Assembly: GCA_039105265.1 (NCBI GenBank)
Contig: JAPFFF010000055.1
Location: 496,001 to 560,000, forward strand
Reading direction: 5' to 3'
Length of the DNA: 64,000 nucleotides
Source: Tritrichomonas musculus
Taxonomy: Eukaryota; Parabasalia; Tritrichomonadida; Tritrichomonadidae
Shown here: piece by piece, positions 50,813 through 58,633 of the stretch
Position numbering within the stretch: the stretch's first letter is position 1
Layout: every line of letters starts with the position of its first letter
Translations under genes and position numbers: made by a program
The notes under the pieces: model-generated
Told to the model about the DNA's origin: nothing
What the model saw: only the letters and a program-made list of their open reading frames with translations
The model's database searches: none

Positions 50813-52399
50813 TTAACGACTCGTGACGTCATACTGTCCGATTTCAATAACGGGCGGGAGACCATTTGGTTGAACATGAATGGATATGACAGTATCTTGT
50901 AACAATCCCATAATTGGAGGTGGTTTTGGACTGGCAGCAGCATAGAAACTATCTTCTGGAAGATCACAAACGATTTCGTAAGTGATTGGTGTATTACTGG
51001 TTTGACCTTGTTGGAATGTGTTATCGGTTTCAGTTGGAAGTCCGATAAAGAATGATGTAGTATCGTAACTAAAGTGTCTACGTGGTACATTCGGTTCTTC
51101 ATCTTCAGTTCTGACGTACAACAATGATTGAACCACCTCTTTGTTGAACCCTGTTTGTTCACCGTTAACGTTCATAGCGTTCTGACATAGTTCGATGAAC
51201 ATTGGATCAGTACCATCAGTCGCGAATGGAATAGTTGGAACGACACCATAACCACCACATCGTAACTGGAAGTTCGTAAACTTAGGGTTCTTGAATACAG
51301 TGTGATGAGTTGATTCTAATGGGAATAAGAAGAAGATTGAATCGACAAATCTTGGAGTAATGGTTTGAGTGGTTGATCCATGACCGTTACCGAGACTCTT
51401 ACTCATAGTCGTGAATGTCAATATCTGAGTTGGAAAGATGAGTTCTTGTTGAGTGTATCGTTGAACGAGTGATTGATATATATCATTATCGATACCAAAG
51501 TTGGGGATGACACTATACGCTTTATCAATCTCATAATTACGTTCAACTGTTATTCTACGAAGATCTGATTTTAATGTTGGATCTTCTATATCATTAAACA
51601 TATATGCAGCATCACCGATTTGAACGAATTCAGATGTTATACCCTCCATTTTGAACTCTCTGTAGTTACCAATATCAGCAATCAACTCTTTAGATGGACC
51701 AACTGGACACCAAACCAAACCCTGTGTACCGAACATAACTTTGAGTTCGAATTTGCCAGCGAAAGCGGGTAGATACTTAATGTTACTGAGTGGTAAGAAT
51801 CGGCGTAAATCGATCTTCAATGGTATGGTAACTTCATATATATCAGTTTCGGTAACAAGTTCTACGAACTCACCACAATGAGCTATATTAAATTTACGAT
51901 TATATATATCTTTATGACGAACTTTAGAGTAGATATCGGATCGTTTAGAAGCTTCATTAGCACCACACGCTGTCAAGAATGACTCTTCTGGACCAAAGTT
52001 TTGAGTGTATATGGAGATACCGTTAGAGAGGATCTCATATTTTTCGACTGAATCCATAGCGTCTTTGAATCCAACCCATAATGTATTGAAATCATGACCA
52101 TTTATTTTTTTCAGTGGACTGTTAATTGGATCACTCATGACTATTGTAATCTTCATCTGCGCTTTGATGAATCCGTTATAGATATCAGCTGTGTTATCAC
52201 ATGTCGGACTGATAATGAATGTCGTGAATGAACCAGCATGAATAGGTGCTGATGGACTGTACGAAGCTTGCGCATCGATAACGTACTTCTTGTTAGTGTC
52301 TGACATGGCTATAGCATTATCGACTATGTCGAAATAACTAGCCACTTGAGTATTTACTTCGGCTGATGTCTTGTGAAAGACTTCGTTGTTGAATGTCAT
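50813..52399 (-). CDS. Major capsid protein (double jelly-roll type)
   Basis: 528 codons from ATG 52399, with TATTTTTCTG about 18 nt upstream. Beta-rich with few helices, and the size expected for the polinton major capsid protein (PY). Helpful segments: ISPTCDNTADIYNGFIKAQMKITI in the first half; FLPLSNIKYLPAFAGKFELKVMF, which has the FLP.L..LP ....KL.L motif typical of double jelly-roll capsid proteins; and IGDAAYMFNDIE. The second roll runs through RFVDSIFFLFP and RCGGYGVVP to the C-terminus. Trimers of such a protein build icosahedral shells. It sits in the same minus-strand block as the ATPase and the small core-like proteins. Confidence 0.8.
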   Translation of the reverse strand: MTFNNEVFHKTSAEVNTQVASYFDIVDNAIAMSDTNKKYVIDAQASYSPSAPIHAGSFTTFIISPTCDNTADIYNGFIKAQMKITIVMSDPINSPLKKINGHDFNTLWVGFKDAMDSVEKYEILSNGISIYTQNFGPEESFLTACGANEASKRSDIYSKVRHKDIYNRKFNIAHCGEFVELVTETDIYEVTIPLKIDLRRFLPLSNIKYLPAFAGKFELKVMFGTQGLVWCPVGPSKELIADIGNYREFKMEGITSEFVQIGDAAYMFNDIEDPTLKSDLRRITVERNYEIDKAYSVIPNFGIDNDIYQSLVQRYTQQELIFPTQILTFTTMSKSLGNGHGSTTQTITPRFVDSIFFLFPLESTHHTVFKNPKFTNFQLRCGGYGVVPTIPFATDGTDPMFIELCQNAMNVNGEQTGFNKEVVQSLLYVRTEDEEPNVPRRHFSYDTTSFFIGLPTETDNTFQQGQTSNTPITYEIVCDLPEDSFYAAASPKPPPIMGLLQDTVISIHVQPNGLPPVIEIGQYDVTSR

Positions 52400-52444
52400 T
52401 TACTTGACAGAAAAATATGATGGTTTAAGTCGACGGATTCATAC

Positions 52445-53077
52445 TTAGCGTCGTATACGTGATCGAAATATGGGTTGTTCAATGACTGGTTCAGGTTCAG
52501 GTTCAACTGATTCAGGTTCAACTGGTTGTGGTGCAACTGGTTTCGATTCAACTGGTTCGGATTCAACTGACTCTGGAAACATTTCAGGTACATATCGACT
52601 ACGAATACGCGATTTCGATAACTCTTTGTTGACGACATGTTTGATATACTGTTTCTGCTCTTTCTTGAATCTATCATTGCGGATCTCTTCACCGAGATTA
52701 CGTAACTGTTCGAGTATTTCGAGATTAATTGTTTGCGGAGCAAAGTTTCCAGAGGAAATTGAATCTGGTCTAGTTGATGGAATCGTACTACTAGATGTTC
52801 GCGGTCTACGTTGTTTGATTACAGGTGGTGGTGTTGATTCAGTTTCAGACTCGACATCGTTAGTAACATCGACAGACTGTTTATCAACATCGACATCGAC
52901 AGACTGTTTATCAACATCGTTATTGGTTTGATCTACTAATTTAGTCTCCCTCAACTTGACTATATATTTACCTTCTTTTTTAGTCGGAAACACTTCATAT
53001 TCAGGATCTTCAATCCCTTGCAACCATCGTTGAATGATTTGATTTCGTTTCACTCCACGTACGTACTTAGAACTCAT
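52445..53077 (-). CDS. Proline/glutamate repeat protein, unknown
   Basis: 210 codons from ATG 53077, behind TATTTTTGTTG. The N-terminal 45 residues look folded (RGVKRNQIIQRWLQGIEDPEYEVFP). Then come two copies of DVDKQSVDV, a basic Ser-rich stretch (KQRRPRTSSSTIPSTRPDS), a helix (LEILEQLRNLGEEIRNDRF) and a run of five-residue units of the PVEPE type before a basic end RSRIRR. Disordered, repeat-bearing and likely structural or DNA-binding. Neighbours are the major capsid gene downstream and a Lys/Arg-rich small gene upstream, so a virion core role is reasonable. Confidence 0.6.
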   Translation of the reverse strand: MSSKYVRGVKRNQIIQRWLQGIEDPEYEVFPTKKEGKYIVKLRETKLVDQTNNDVDKQSVDVDVDKQSVDVTNDVESETESTPPPVIKQRRPRTSSSTIPSTRPDSISSGNFAPQTINLEILEQLRNLGEEIRNDRFKKEQKQYIKHVVNKELSKSRIRSRYVPEMFPESVESEPVESKPVAPQPVEPESVEPEPEPVIEQPIFRSRIRR

Positions 53078-53111
53078 TTGATTTCAACAAAAATATCATC
53101 ACAGACAATAC

Positions 53112-53339
53112 TCACTTACGTTTGTTTTTACGAGTTTTGGATTTGCGTTTACTGGTTTTGATATATGGTACGGTTACGTCATGAGTATTAGTGTTATCAT
53201 GATATCGTGTTGGTAATGATCTCGGTCTAGTGACTTCGTTATACATAGTACCAGGTCCAGATACGATAACAGAATTACTCGATCTATATGCATTACTTCG
53301 TACTTTGCTTCCGCAAATTGTTCGATCTCTGCCACTCAT
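53112..53339 (-). CDS. Small basic protein, probable core or nuclear-targeted
   Basis: 75 codons from ATG 53339, which starts exactly 10 nt after the stop of the gene before it. Ends with the strongly basic KTSKRKSKTRKNKRK, a nuclear localisation or DNA-condensing tail. No fold recognised. Basic small proteins next to capsid genes in adenovirus-like systems package DNA; that role is inferred here. Confidence 0.55.
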   Translation of the reverse strand: MSGRDRTICGSKVRSNAYRSSNSVIVSGPGTMYNEVTRPRSLPTRYHDNTNTHDVTVPYIKTSKRKSKTRKNKRK

Positions 53340-53349
53340 TTATGATCCG

Positions 53350-53754
53350 TTAAATCCCCCGAAATGGAACGAATTTATGAGGTTTCTTTCGCGAATCAGC
53401 TGCAGCTTGTGCTGTTGATGATCCACCTTGTTTTAATTCACCACGTGCGAACTGTTCACTGATCTTCACGAGCTTGTCTTTGACCGACCCCTTTGGCATG
53501 TGACTGAAGATGTTGGCACCTGCTGATGTAATAGCACCTAACGTTGGATTGAATGCAGTAGCGAATGGTGTTATCGCATGTAACATAGTACCGATAGCTT
53601 TCGGATTATTCATAGCGAAGTTTTTAGCACCGATCAACCCCTTTTTGGTCGCATTCCATACTCTATGTGCAGCGTTTTTAGCACCGATGAGCCCCTGATG
53701 GACATCACTTTTAAGTCTATTCCAACCGCTTGTAACGAAACTCTTGAATCCCAT
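53350..53754 (-). CDS. Small helical Gly/Ala-rich protein, possible membrane-active virion protein
   Basis: 134 codons from ATG 53754. Two copies of a GLIGAKN.A unit, then amphipathic or hydrophobic helices (AIGTMLHAITPFATAF, LGAITSAGANIF) and a charged Gly/Ser/Lys tail ending KFVPFRGI. No clear transmembrane anchor. The composition recalls small virion proteins that act on membranes, but there is no diagnostic motif. Placed between the ATPase gene and the basic core-like gene. TTTTTATG precedes it by about 25 nt. Confidence 0.5.
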   Translation of the reverse strand: MGFKSFVTSGWNRLKSDVHQGLIGAKNAAHRVWNATKKGLIGAKNFAMNNPKAIGTMLHAITPFATAFNPTLGAITSAGANIFSHMPKGSVKDKLVKISEQFARGELKQGGSSTAQAAADSRKKPHKFVPFRGI

Positions 53755-53782
53755 GATTTATTAATCATAAAAACAAACCAAT

Positions 53783-54634
53783 TTATTGTTCAAAGTGTGA
53801 TTCGTTGGCAGTGATATTGATGATGAATCGATCATGTTGACCCTTATGATTTAGATATTCGATTGTCGTTGACTTGGTATCGAGATTGTTTGGAGTCTGT
53901 TGTAACATCGATGTGAAATCTTCTTTACTGAAACCGCTATAGCATATGATATCAGTGGCCAATCGTTTAACATTCAGATGAACGAATCGTAATGTTTGAA
54001 CAGCTATGATACAAGTCAGATTGAAGTGTCTCGTTTTCGTTAGTAACCGACATAGTTCACTGTTGCCATTCTTAAGTAGTGGTGATCCAGCTGCGTCATC
54101 TAATACGAGTAACGTGTTGAACGGATACGATGCGGTCTGATACTGAACTAACTTGGATGCTATATATGCTATTCGATCTTCGATTTCCATTAACGAGTGT
54201 TTCTGGATGATTCTAGCCATTTCTTCATTAGTTTCAACCATTTTGGATAGCACATGTTTGACCATCGCATAGTATTTGAGTTTACGTCGTAGATGTCGTT
54301 TAAGATATGGAAGTAGATTCTCTTCTTTGATGTAATCGATAGGGGTCTTCACATTCTTGGATAGTACTTCAGCTGTTTTATCGAGTTTACCAGACGTGGA
54401 ACAGAATATGATCTTACTGTAATACGGTTTCGAGAATAGTCGTTCAGTTATCATGATGTGTCGCCAGATCCAAAACGATTTACCAGCTCCCATCTTACCG
54501 ATTAGAAAGTAGATACCGTTTGACGAGAATGGATATTCAGGAGCGAGTGGTTTAATCAACGCCATTTCGATATCACGTTGATTCTTACGTAATGTGTCTT
54601 CGATTAGATCTTCAACTTTCTTGATTTGAGTCAT
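53783..54634 (-). CDS. ATP: DNA-packaging ATPase (FtsK/HerA, A32-like)
   Basis: 283 codons from ATG 54634. Walker A GKMGAGKS at residues 46-53; Walker B TLLVLDD at about 174-180 with the second Asp as probable catalytic acid; then LTCIIAVQTLRFVHLNVKRLATDIICYSGF, typical of the A32/polinton packaging ATPase. Length is normal for the family. It would pump the element's DNA into capsids. Its ATG lies exactly 10 nt after the integrase stop, with linker CTTACTATAA, so it is probably expressed with the upstream gene or from a minimal start signal. Confidence 0.9.
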   Translation of the reverse strand: MTQIKKVEDLIEDTLRKNQRDIEMALIKPLAPEYPFSSNGIYFLIGKMGAGKSFWIWRHIMITERLFSKPYYSKIIFCSTSGKLDKTAEVLSKNVKTPIDYIKEENLLPYLKRHLRRKLKYYAMVKHVLSKMVETNEEMARIIQKHSLMEIEDRIAYIASKLVQYQTASYPFNTLLVLDDAAGSPLLKNGNSELCRLLTKTRHFNLTCIIAVQTLRFVHLNVKRLATDIICYSGFSKEDFTSMLQQTPNNLDTKSTTIEYLNHKGQHDRFIINITANESHFEQ

Positions 54635-54644
54635 TTATAGTAAG

Positions 54645-55745
54645 TTAAATGAACTTTCTTATTTGGTCGGGGATGGTATTTTGATTCAACCAGTATTGAC
54701 GTTCCATTGTCGATAATTTAGTTGGATGACCTTCACGTAGATATTTCGATTTGATAGTATCTTTAACGGTTGAATCTTCATATGTGATCGTATATGTATC
54801 TCTCTTCTTGTTATAAGATCGAATCTCTTTAACGATACCGCGTTTACCATCTTTGATTGTTGTCGCTAGTGGAACGTTATCGGATGACTTCACGAGTTTA
54901 TATCCCGGTACAGTATCTACAGATCCATCGATAGATCGAATTAGAAACTGATTACCATCTTTGGAATCGACGACGTAAGACTCTTTAGATAGATTCGAAC
55001 GACGTTTCGTTAATGGACTCTTATCGAGAACTACTCTAACTAGATCACCAGGTTTGAAATGATATGGATTTACTTGACGTTCCATCTTATCGATATACTC
55101 TAACTCATCTTCATCTGTTATCTCATTCGGAGATTTATAATTAAGAGATCGATGCGGCATATCGTTATAGGATTCTACTAATGATTGTATATCAGTGTTT
55201 GGTTCATTAGCTTTCATATCACGAATGGTTCTCATGAATCTGTTAATGATACCGAGTTTGTTATGATCGTTATCTGTCGTTGTTGTATATACAATATCAT
55301 GTTCTCTCATGAAATCGAGTACGGATTTCGATAAGTATGACGCATCTTCATCTGATATGATGGACTTACACTCAGGTTCTGATTTGATGAACTCGGTTAG
55401 TGATTTCAACACTTGTTTAGCACCTTTATTGATCATCTCATACGCATATGCTTTACGTGTGTTAACGTTAATGAACATCAAATAGTCTGGGTCACCAATA
55501 CCTGTTGTCGACTTCGCGCCGCCAATGAACGTATCCATTTGAAACGCATGTTGAATCTTCGAATAGATATGCATGAACTTTGGTGGTGGAATATGTTGAT
55601 CGTGAACGACTTTGTTTTGAAGATAGTCTTTAGCTTCATCATCCGTGAAACCATATCTATTAGCGATTCTCTTGAATTTCGATAACGTATTGGTTGGATA
55701 CTTAGAATAAACTTCATCAATGGTCTTGAACTTAATTCGGGACAT
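54645..55745 (-). CDS. INT: Retrovirus-type integrase (rve), third acid replaced
   Basis: 366 codons from ATG 55745. The rve core holds D71 (FQMDTFIGG) and D132 (SIISDEDASY). At the expected third site, 36 residues on, is N168 (LGIINRFMRT) where a Glu (D,D-35-E) normally stands. After the core come PHRSLNYKSPNEI and an SH3-like C-terminal domain (FKPGDLVRVVLDKSPLTKRR), then a second small beta domain (RGIVKEIRSYNKKRDTYTITYED). No HHCC zinc finger is visible in the N-terminal part. The enzyme should insert the element and make the 5- to 6-bp duplication. Spacing is 10 nt to the gene on either side. Confidence 0.88.
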   Translation of the reverse strand: MSRIKFKTIDEVYSKYPTNTLSKFKRIANRYGFTDDEAKDYLQNKVVHDQHIPPPKFMHIYSKIQHAFQMDTFIGGAKSTTGIGDPDYLMFINVNTRKAYAYEMINKGAKQVLKSLTEFIKSEPECKSIISDEDASYLSKSVLDFMREHDIVYTTTTDNDHNKLGIINRFMRTIRDMKANEPNTDIQSLVESYNDMPHRSLNYKSPNEITDEDELEYIDKMERQVNPYHFKPGDLVRVVLDKSPLTKRRSNLSKESYVVDSKDGNQFLIRSIDGSVDTVPGYKLVKSSDNVPLATTIKDGKRGIVKEIRSYNKKRDTYTITYEDSTVKDTIKSKYLREGHPTKLSTMERQYWLNQNTIPDQIRKFI

Positions 55746-55755
55746 TTATAGCGGA

Positions 55756-57081
55756 TTAAGAGTATAACAGTTTACGGTTTTGTAAGAACACCATGTCCAT
55801 TGTGAACACAACATTATCGTTGATCGGTAATGGAATCTTAATCTCGTTTTTGTCGTAGAATTCAATCCAAAATGTTTCATCGCTATGGTTCAACTTATAA
55901 TATTTGATCGGACAGAATGGTTCGTTAGTTCTACCAACAAGATAATGATTTGATTGAGTTGCAAATGAAGCTACAACTTCACACTCCAAATCAGTTAATA
56001 TGTTCTTCAATATCAGTTCTGTCCGATAATGATATAGATCATATATATTGTTTTTGAATGGGTTAGACGATCCGATATTGAAGAAGTTAGCTGTATATGG
56101 ATCGAATTTGATTTCATCATATTCACGTTGTTTAATAACATCTTCATCTATAGGTTCATTCCAATCTTCTTCTTCTTCACCAATATCAGGTTCTTCAGGT
56201 TCTTCATATGGAATTAATTTGTATTCATGGTTTAATCTATGTTTATGATAGTTATGACTACGATGTCTTTCATAAAAGTTACCATATGCGGATCTACGAA
56301 ATTCAGAATCTGATCTCGTGATCAATAAATCGACTTCTCTAAATACACCCAACCAGTCTGAATCTTTAGATCGAATTTTCAAGATATGTTGATTATTCTC
56401 AAACACATCTTCGACTATGACGTCTTCGCTTTGTAAATAAAACGGTATATGTTCACCGATTAATTCATCACTCTTAGCTAACATCGATTTATAATCATCT
56501 TTGATATCTTCTAATTGTTTTAGTAAAGTAGCTCGTTCATCTGGAGTTATCTTTCTATCCATGATCTTCTCTTTCAGATGATTATATAGATTATGATCAT
56601 CAATAGCTTTTCGTATATGATTAACAATATCGATCCAATTATCATTTGATGTTACTTTGATACTTATTGGAATTTGATATACTCGTACATACTTATCCGG
56701 TAGATTATCCATAACTATTTCATCTTTTTCATCTTCTGATAACGTTTTACATACTTCTTTGTTAGCTCGTTCGAAACGATCCATTAATTTATCATATGCG
56801 TCAGAATCACACTTTCGAACATAAATGATAAAATTTAACCAACCCTCTCTCCATTTAACAGACATATGTCGAACACCGATTATTTTTTCACCGAGATTGG
56901 ATGTTCTCCATTCAGCTGGATATTTAAAATAAATTCTGTTGAAGTGTTCATCGCTATCGGTATAATATTTAGTGGTTCCGTAATCACCTTTAACTCTTAC
57001 CGAATCAACTATAGAGTTATAAACCGTTTCGATTGGTAATGGAATGTGTTCATCTTCTGGGTTATCCCTTCTGTAACTCAT
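55756..57081 (-). CDS. Unknown Maverick protein next to the right terminal repeat
   Basis: 441 codons from ATG 57081. Its start is 8 bp inside the right terminal repeat, whose edge supplies the TATTTTTGTT signal. Parts: a beta/alpha N-terminal region (IYFKYPAEWRTSN, KWREGWLNFIIYVR), a coiled coil of about 60 residues (KEKIMDRKITPDERATLLKQLEDIKDDYKS in outline), an acidic hinge with EEPEEPDIGEEEEDW, and a C-terminal beta-rich part ending FTMDMVFLQNRKLLYS. No known domain recognised. It leads the gene series unknown-integrase-ATPase, so it could take part in integration, in virion assembly, or supply the terminal protein. Confidence 0.65.
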   Translation of the reverse strand: MSYRRDNPEDEHIPLPIETVYNSIVDSVRVKGDYGTTKYYTDSDEHFNRIYFKYPAEWRTSNLGEKIIGVRHMSVKWREGWLNFIIYVRKCDSDAYDKLMDRFERANKEVCKTLSEDEKDEIVMDNLPDKYVRVYQIPISIKVTSNDNWIDIVNHIRKAIDDHNLYNHLKEKIMDRKITPDERATLLKQLEDIKDDYKSMLAKSDELIGEHIPFYLQSEDVIVEDVFENNQHILKIRSKDSDWLGVFREVDLLITRSDSEFRRSAYGNFYERHRSHNYHKHRLNHEYKLIPYEEPEEPDIGEEEEDWNEPIDEDVIKQREYDEIKFDPYTANFFNIGSSNPFKNNIYDLYHYRTELILKNILTDLECEVVASFATQSNHYLVGRTNEPFCPIKYYKLNHSDETFWIEFYDKNEIKIPLPINDNVVFTMDMVFLQNRKLLYS

Positions 57082-57088
57082 TTAAGTA

Positions 57089-57895
57089 AACAAAAATAAA
57101 CATCACTTACTCTTCGAGAACTTCCCTTACTCTTCATCATCAGCGAACTCATCTGAGTCCATATCGATAAGGGGTTCGTCCGATTCATCTTCACGATGGA
57201 AATCTTCTTTCATCATCAATAAATGAATACATCTATCGATAGTCTCTATCTTTAAGTCTACAGCTCCATCATCATAGTATGGAGCGTTGAAGATATCATC
57301 GAGATCGTCTAGATCATCGATGTCGTAATACGTGAGGATGTTATATACATTGAAATCTCTATCAAGATTCATTGGGATCAAGGTTTCATGAAGTGATTCC
57401 ATAATATCATCAACACAGTGAATCTTATCGAGTTCATCTATGTAGTCATAGAATTCATCAACGATTGATTCGAGGTGGAATTGAATTTCTGTAGTCATAT
57501 TATAATTATAAGTAGGGGATAAAAAAATCATTTAAATTACGTTTGGGGTTATTTATAAAGATCTCAAAAACAGTGTTTTTAGGGTCTCTGGAAGGGGTCA
57601 GAAATAGTGTTTCTAGAGGGTCCCAGATAGGGTTTTTTCGTGGTTTTGGGGTCTCTGGAAGGGGTCAGAAATAGTGTTTCTAGAGGGTCCCAGATAGGGT
57701 TTTTTCGTGGTTTTAGAGTCCGTGGAAGAGTGTTTACAAAGCTCTGTAGCTATATAGTTATAGGGGTCATCATATATGTTCCAGGAGGGTCTGGGAAGGG
57801 GTTGAACCTCTCTGGGAAGCAGTTAAGAGCCTGTGGAGGACCTGTTAAGGATGGGTGGAGCTGTTTACAGCGGAACCCTCCTTAACGTAACTACT
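57089..57895. repeat. Right terminal inverted repeat of the Maverick
   Basis: Reverse complement of 34346-35151 with the same tandem repeat and gene. Ends CGTAACTACT and is followed by the target duplication TGGTT(A). The patch at about 57815-57845 differs from the left end. Confidence 0.9.
57127..57498 (-). CDS. Small acidic protein, terminal-repeat copy 2
   Basis: Second copy of the gene at 34742-35113, encoding the identical 123 residues (134 if the upstream ATG at 57531 is used). It points inward, like the left copy, and the same TATAAATAA box lies upstream at about 57540-57575. Complete identity of the two proteins suggests recent insertion or copying between the two terminal repeats during replication. 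Confidence 0.75.
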   Translation of the reverse strand: MTTEIQFHLESIVDEFYDYIDELDKIHCVDDIMESLHETLIPMNLDRDFNVYNILTYYDIDDLDDLDDIFNAPYYDDGAVDLKIETIDRCIHLLMMKEDFHREDESDEPLIDMDSDEFADDEE

Positions 57896-58193
57896 TGGTT
57901 ATAATTAGATAAAATATATTTCACGTGATATCAACAAAGGAATTCATTATTTAACACTCGCTGCAAATCAAAATCATCCAATATCACAATATATTCTTGG
58001 CAAAATTTATTATGAAGACGAATTTATTTCACGAGATATCGACAAAGCAATTCATTATTTTACACTCACTGCAAATCAAAATTTTCCACAAGCACAACTT
58101 AATCTTGGTATTATTTATTATGAAGGCAAATATATTTCACGAGATATCAACAAAGCGGTTCATTATTTTACACTCGCTGCAAATAAAAATTAA
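57896..58193 (+). pseudogene. Kinase-Sel1 gene no. 2, 3' remnant
   Basis: After the TGGTTA duplication the sequence soon becomes Sel1-repeat code: RDINKGIHYLTLAANQN, RDIDKAIHYFTLTANQN and RDINKAVHYFTLAANKN, ending in a stop at 58191-58193. A TAG stands just before the first repeat. The remaining kinase domain and most Sel1 repeats that the 21728 gene has are missing between 34345 and here, so a large deletion near 57903-57915 accompanied or preceded decay. This confirms that the Maverick lies inside a Sel1 gene. Confidence 0.8.
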
Positions 58194-58263
58194 AAATGTA
58201 AAAAACGATCATTTTATTCTGAATTTTTTAAAAAATCAGAATGGTTATTTATTAAAGAGCATA

Positions 58264-58631
58264 AACTAAGTTTTTTAATTTGTCCCTTCTTATCGTCCTC
58301 TCAAATTTGAATAAAGCTAAATATTTTTTTTTAAGTTATTAAGGCATGAATACCTTCATTCATTTCAGGTCGAGGCTCCCGCTATTACCTTAACCAATTG
58401 GGCTTAGCCCTCAAAGGCTCCCAAAGCTATTTAAAAGGTATTTTTCCTGAATAAAAATCTTTTTTATATTCTTTTTTTTTTATTTTCATCTTCTCAAAAT
58501 TGAAAGATATGGTATTTTAAAAAAAATAATTTGTCCCTACTTATCGTCCTACTTTCTGAAGACTCATAGAAAATTTGAATTAAAAACTCTCAATTTTTTT
58601 GTGAATAAGGTAATAATTAAAAAACTTAGTT
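58264..58631. mobile_element. 368-bp TA-flanked MITE with tRNA-like interior
   Basis: Inverted ends start AACTAAGTTTTTTAATT (58264) and finish with the reverse complement at 58631; TA stands on both sides. AATTTGTCCC(T/A)..TTATCGTCCT occurs twice inside (about 58278 and 58529). An inner G+C-rich piece, read on the minus strand at about 58365-58420, has TAAGCCCAATTGGTTAAGG like a tRNA A-box and a poor B-box. Confidence 0.65.
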
Positions 58632-58633
58632 TA

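Larger units (their letters stand above)
34346..57895. mobile_element. Complete Maverick/Polinton DNA transposon, 23.55 kb
   Basis: Both ends carry inverted repeats of about 806 bp, beginning AGTAGTTACG and ending CGTAACTACT. TGGTT stands on both outer sides (34341-34345 and 57896-57900). If the A at 34346 is counted as flank, the duplication is 6 bp, TGGTTA, the usual Polinton length. Gene set: protein-primed DNA polymerase, integrase, packaging ATPase, double jelly-roll-type major capsid protein, probable penton-type protein, plus accessory genes. Gene blocks alternate strand: plus 34742-42344, minus 42349-43110, plus 43126-49899, minus 49955-57498. G+C content is visibly higher than in the host flanks. 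Only the maturation protease commonly found in the group was not recognised. Confidence 0.95.

Noticed and set aside
51014-51162. Antisense and alternate-frame ORFs over the major capsid gene
   Set aside because: Shadows of the 528-codon frame; no family features.
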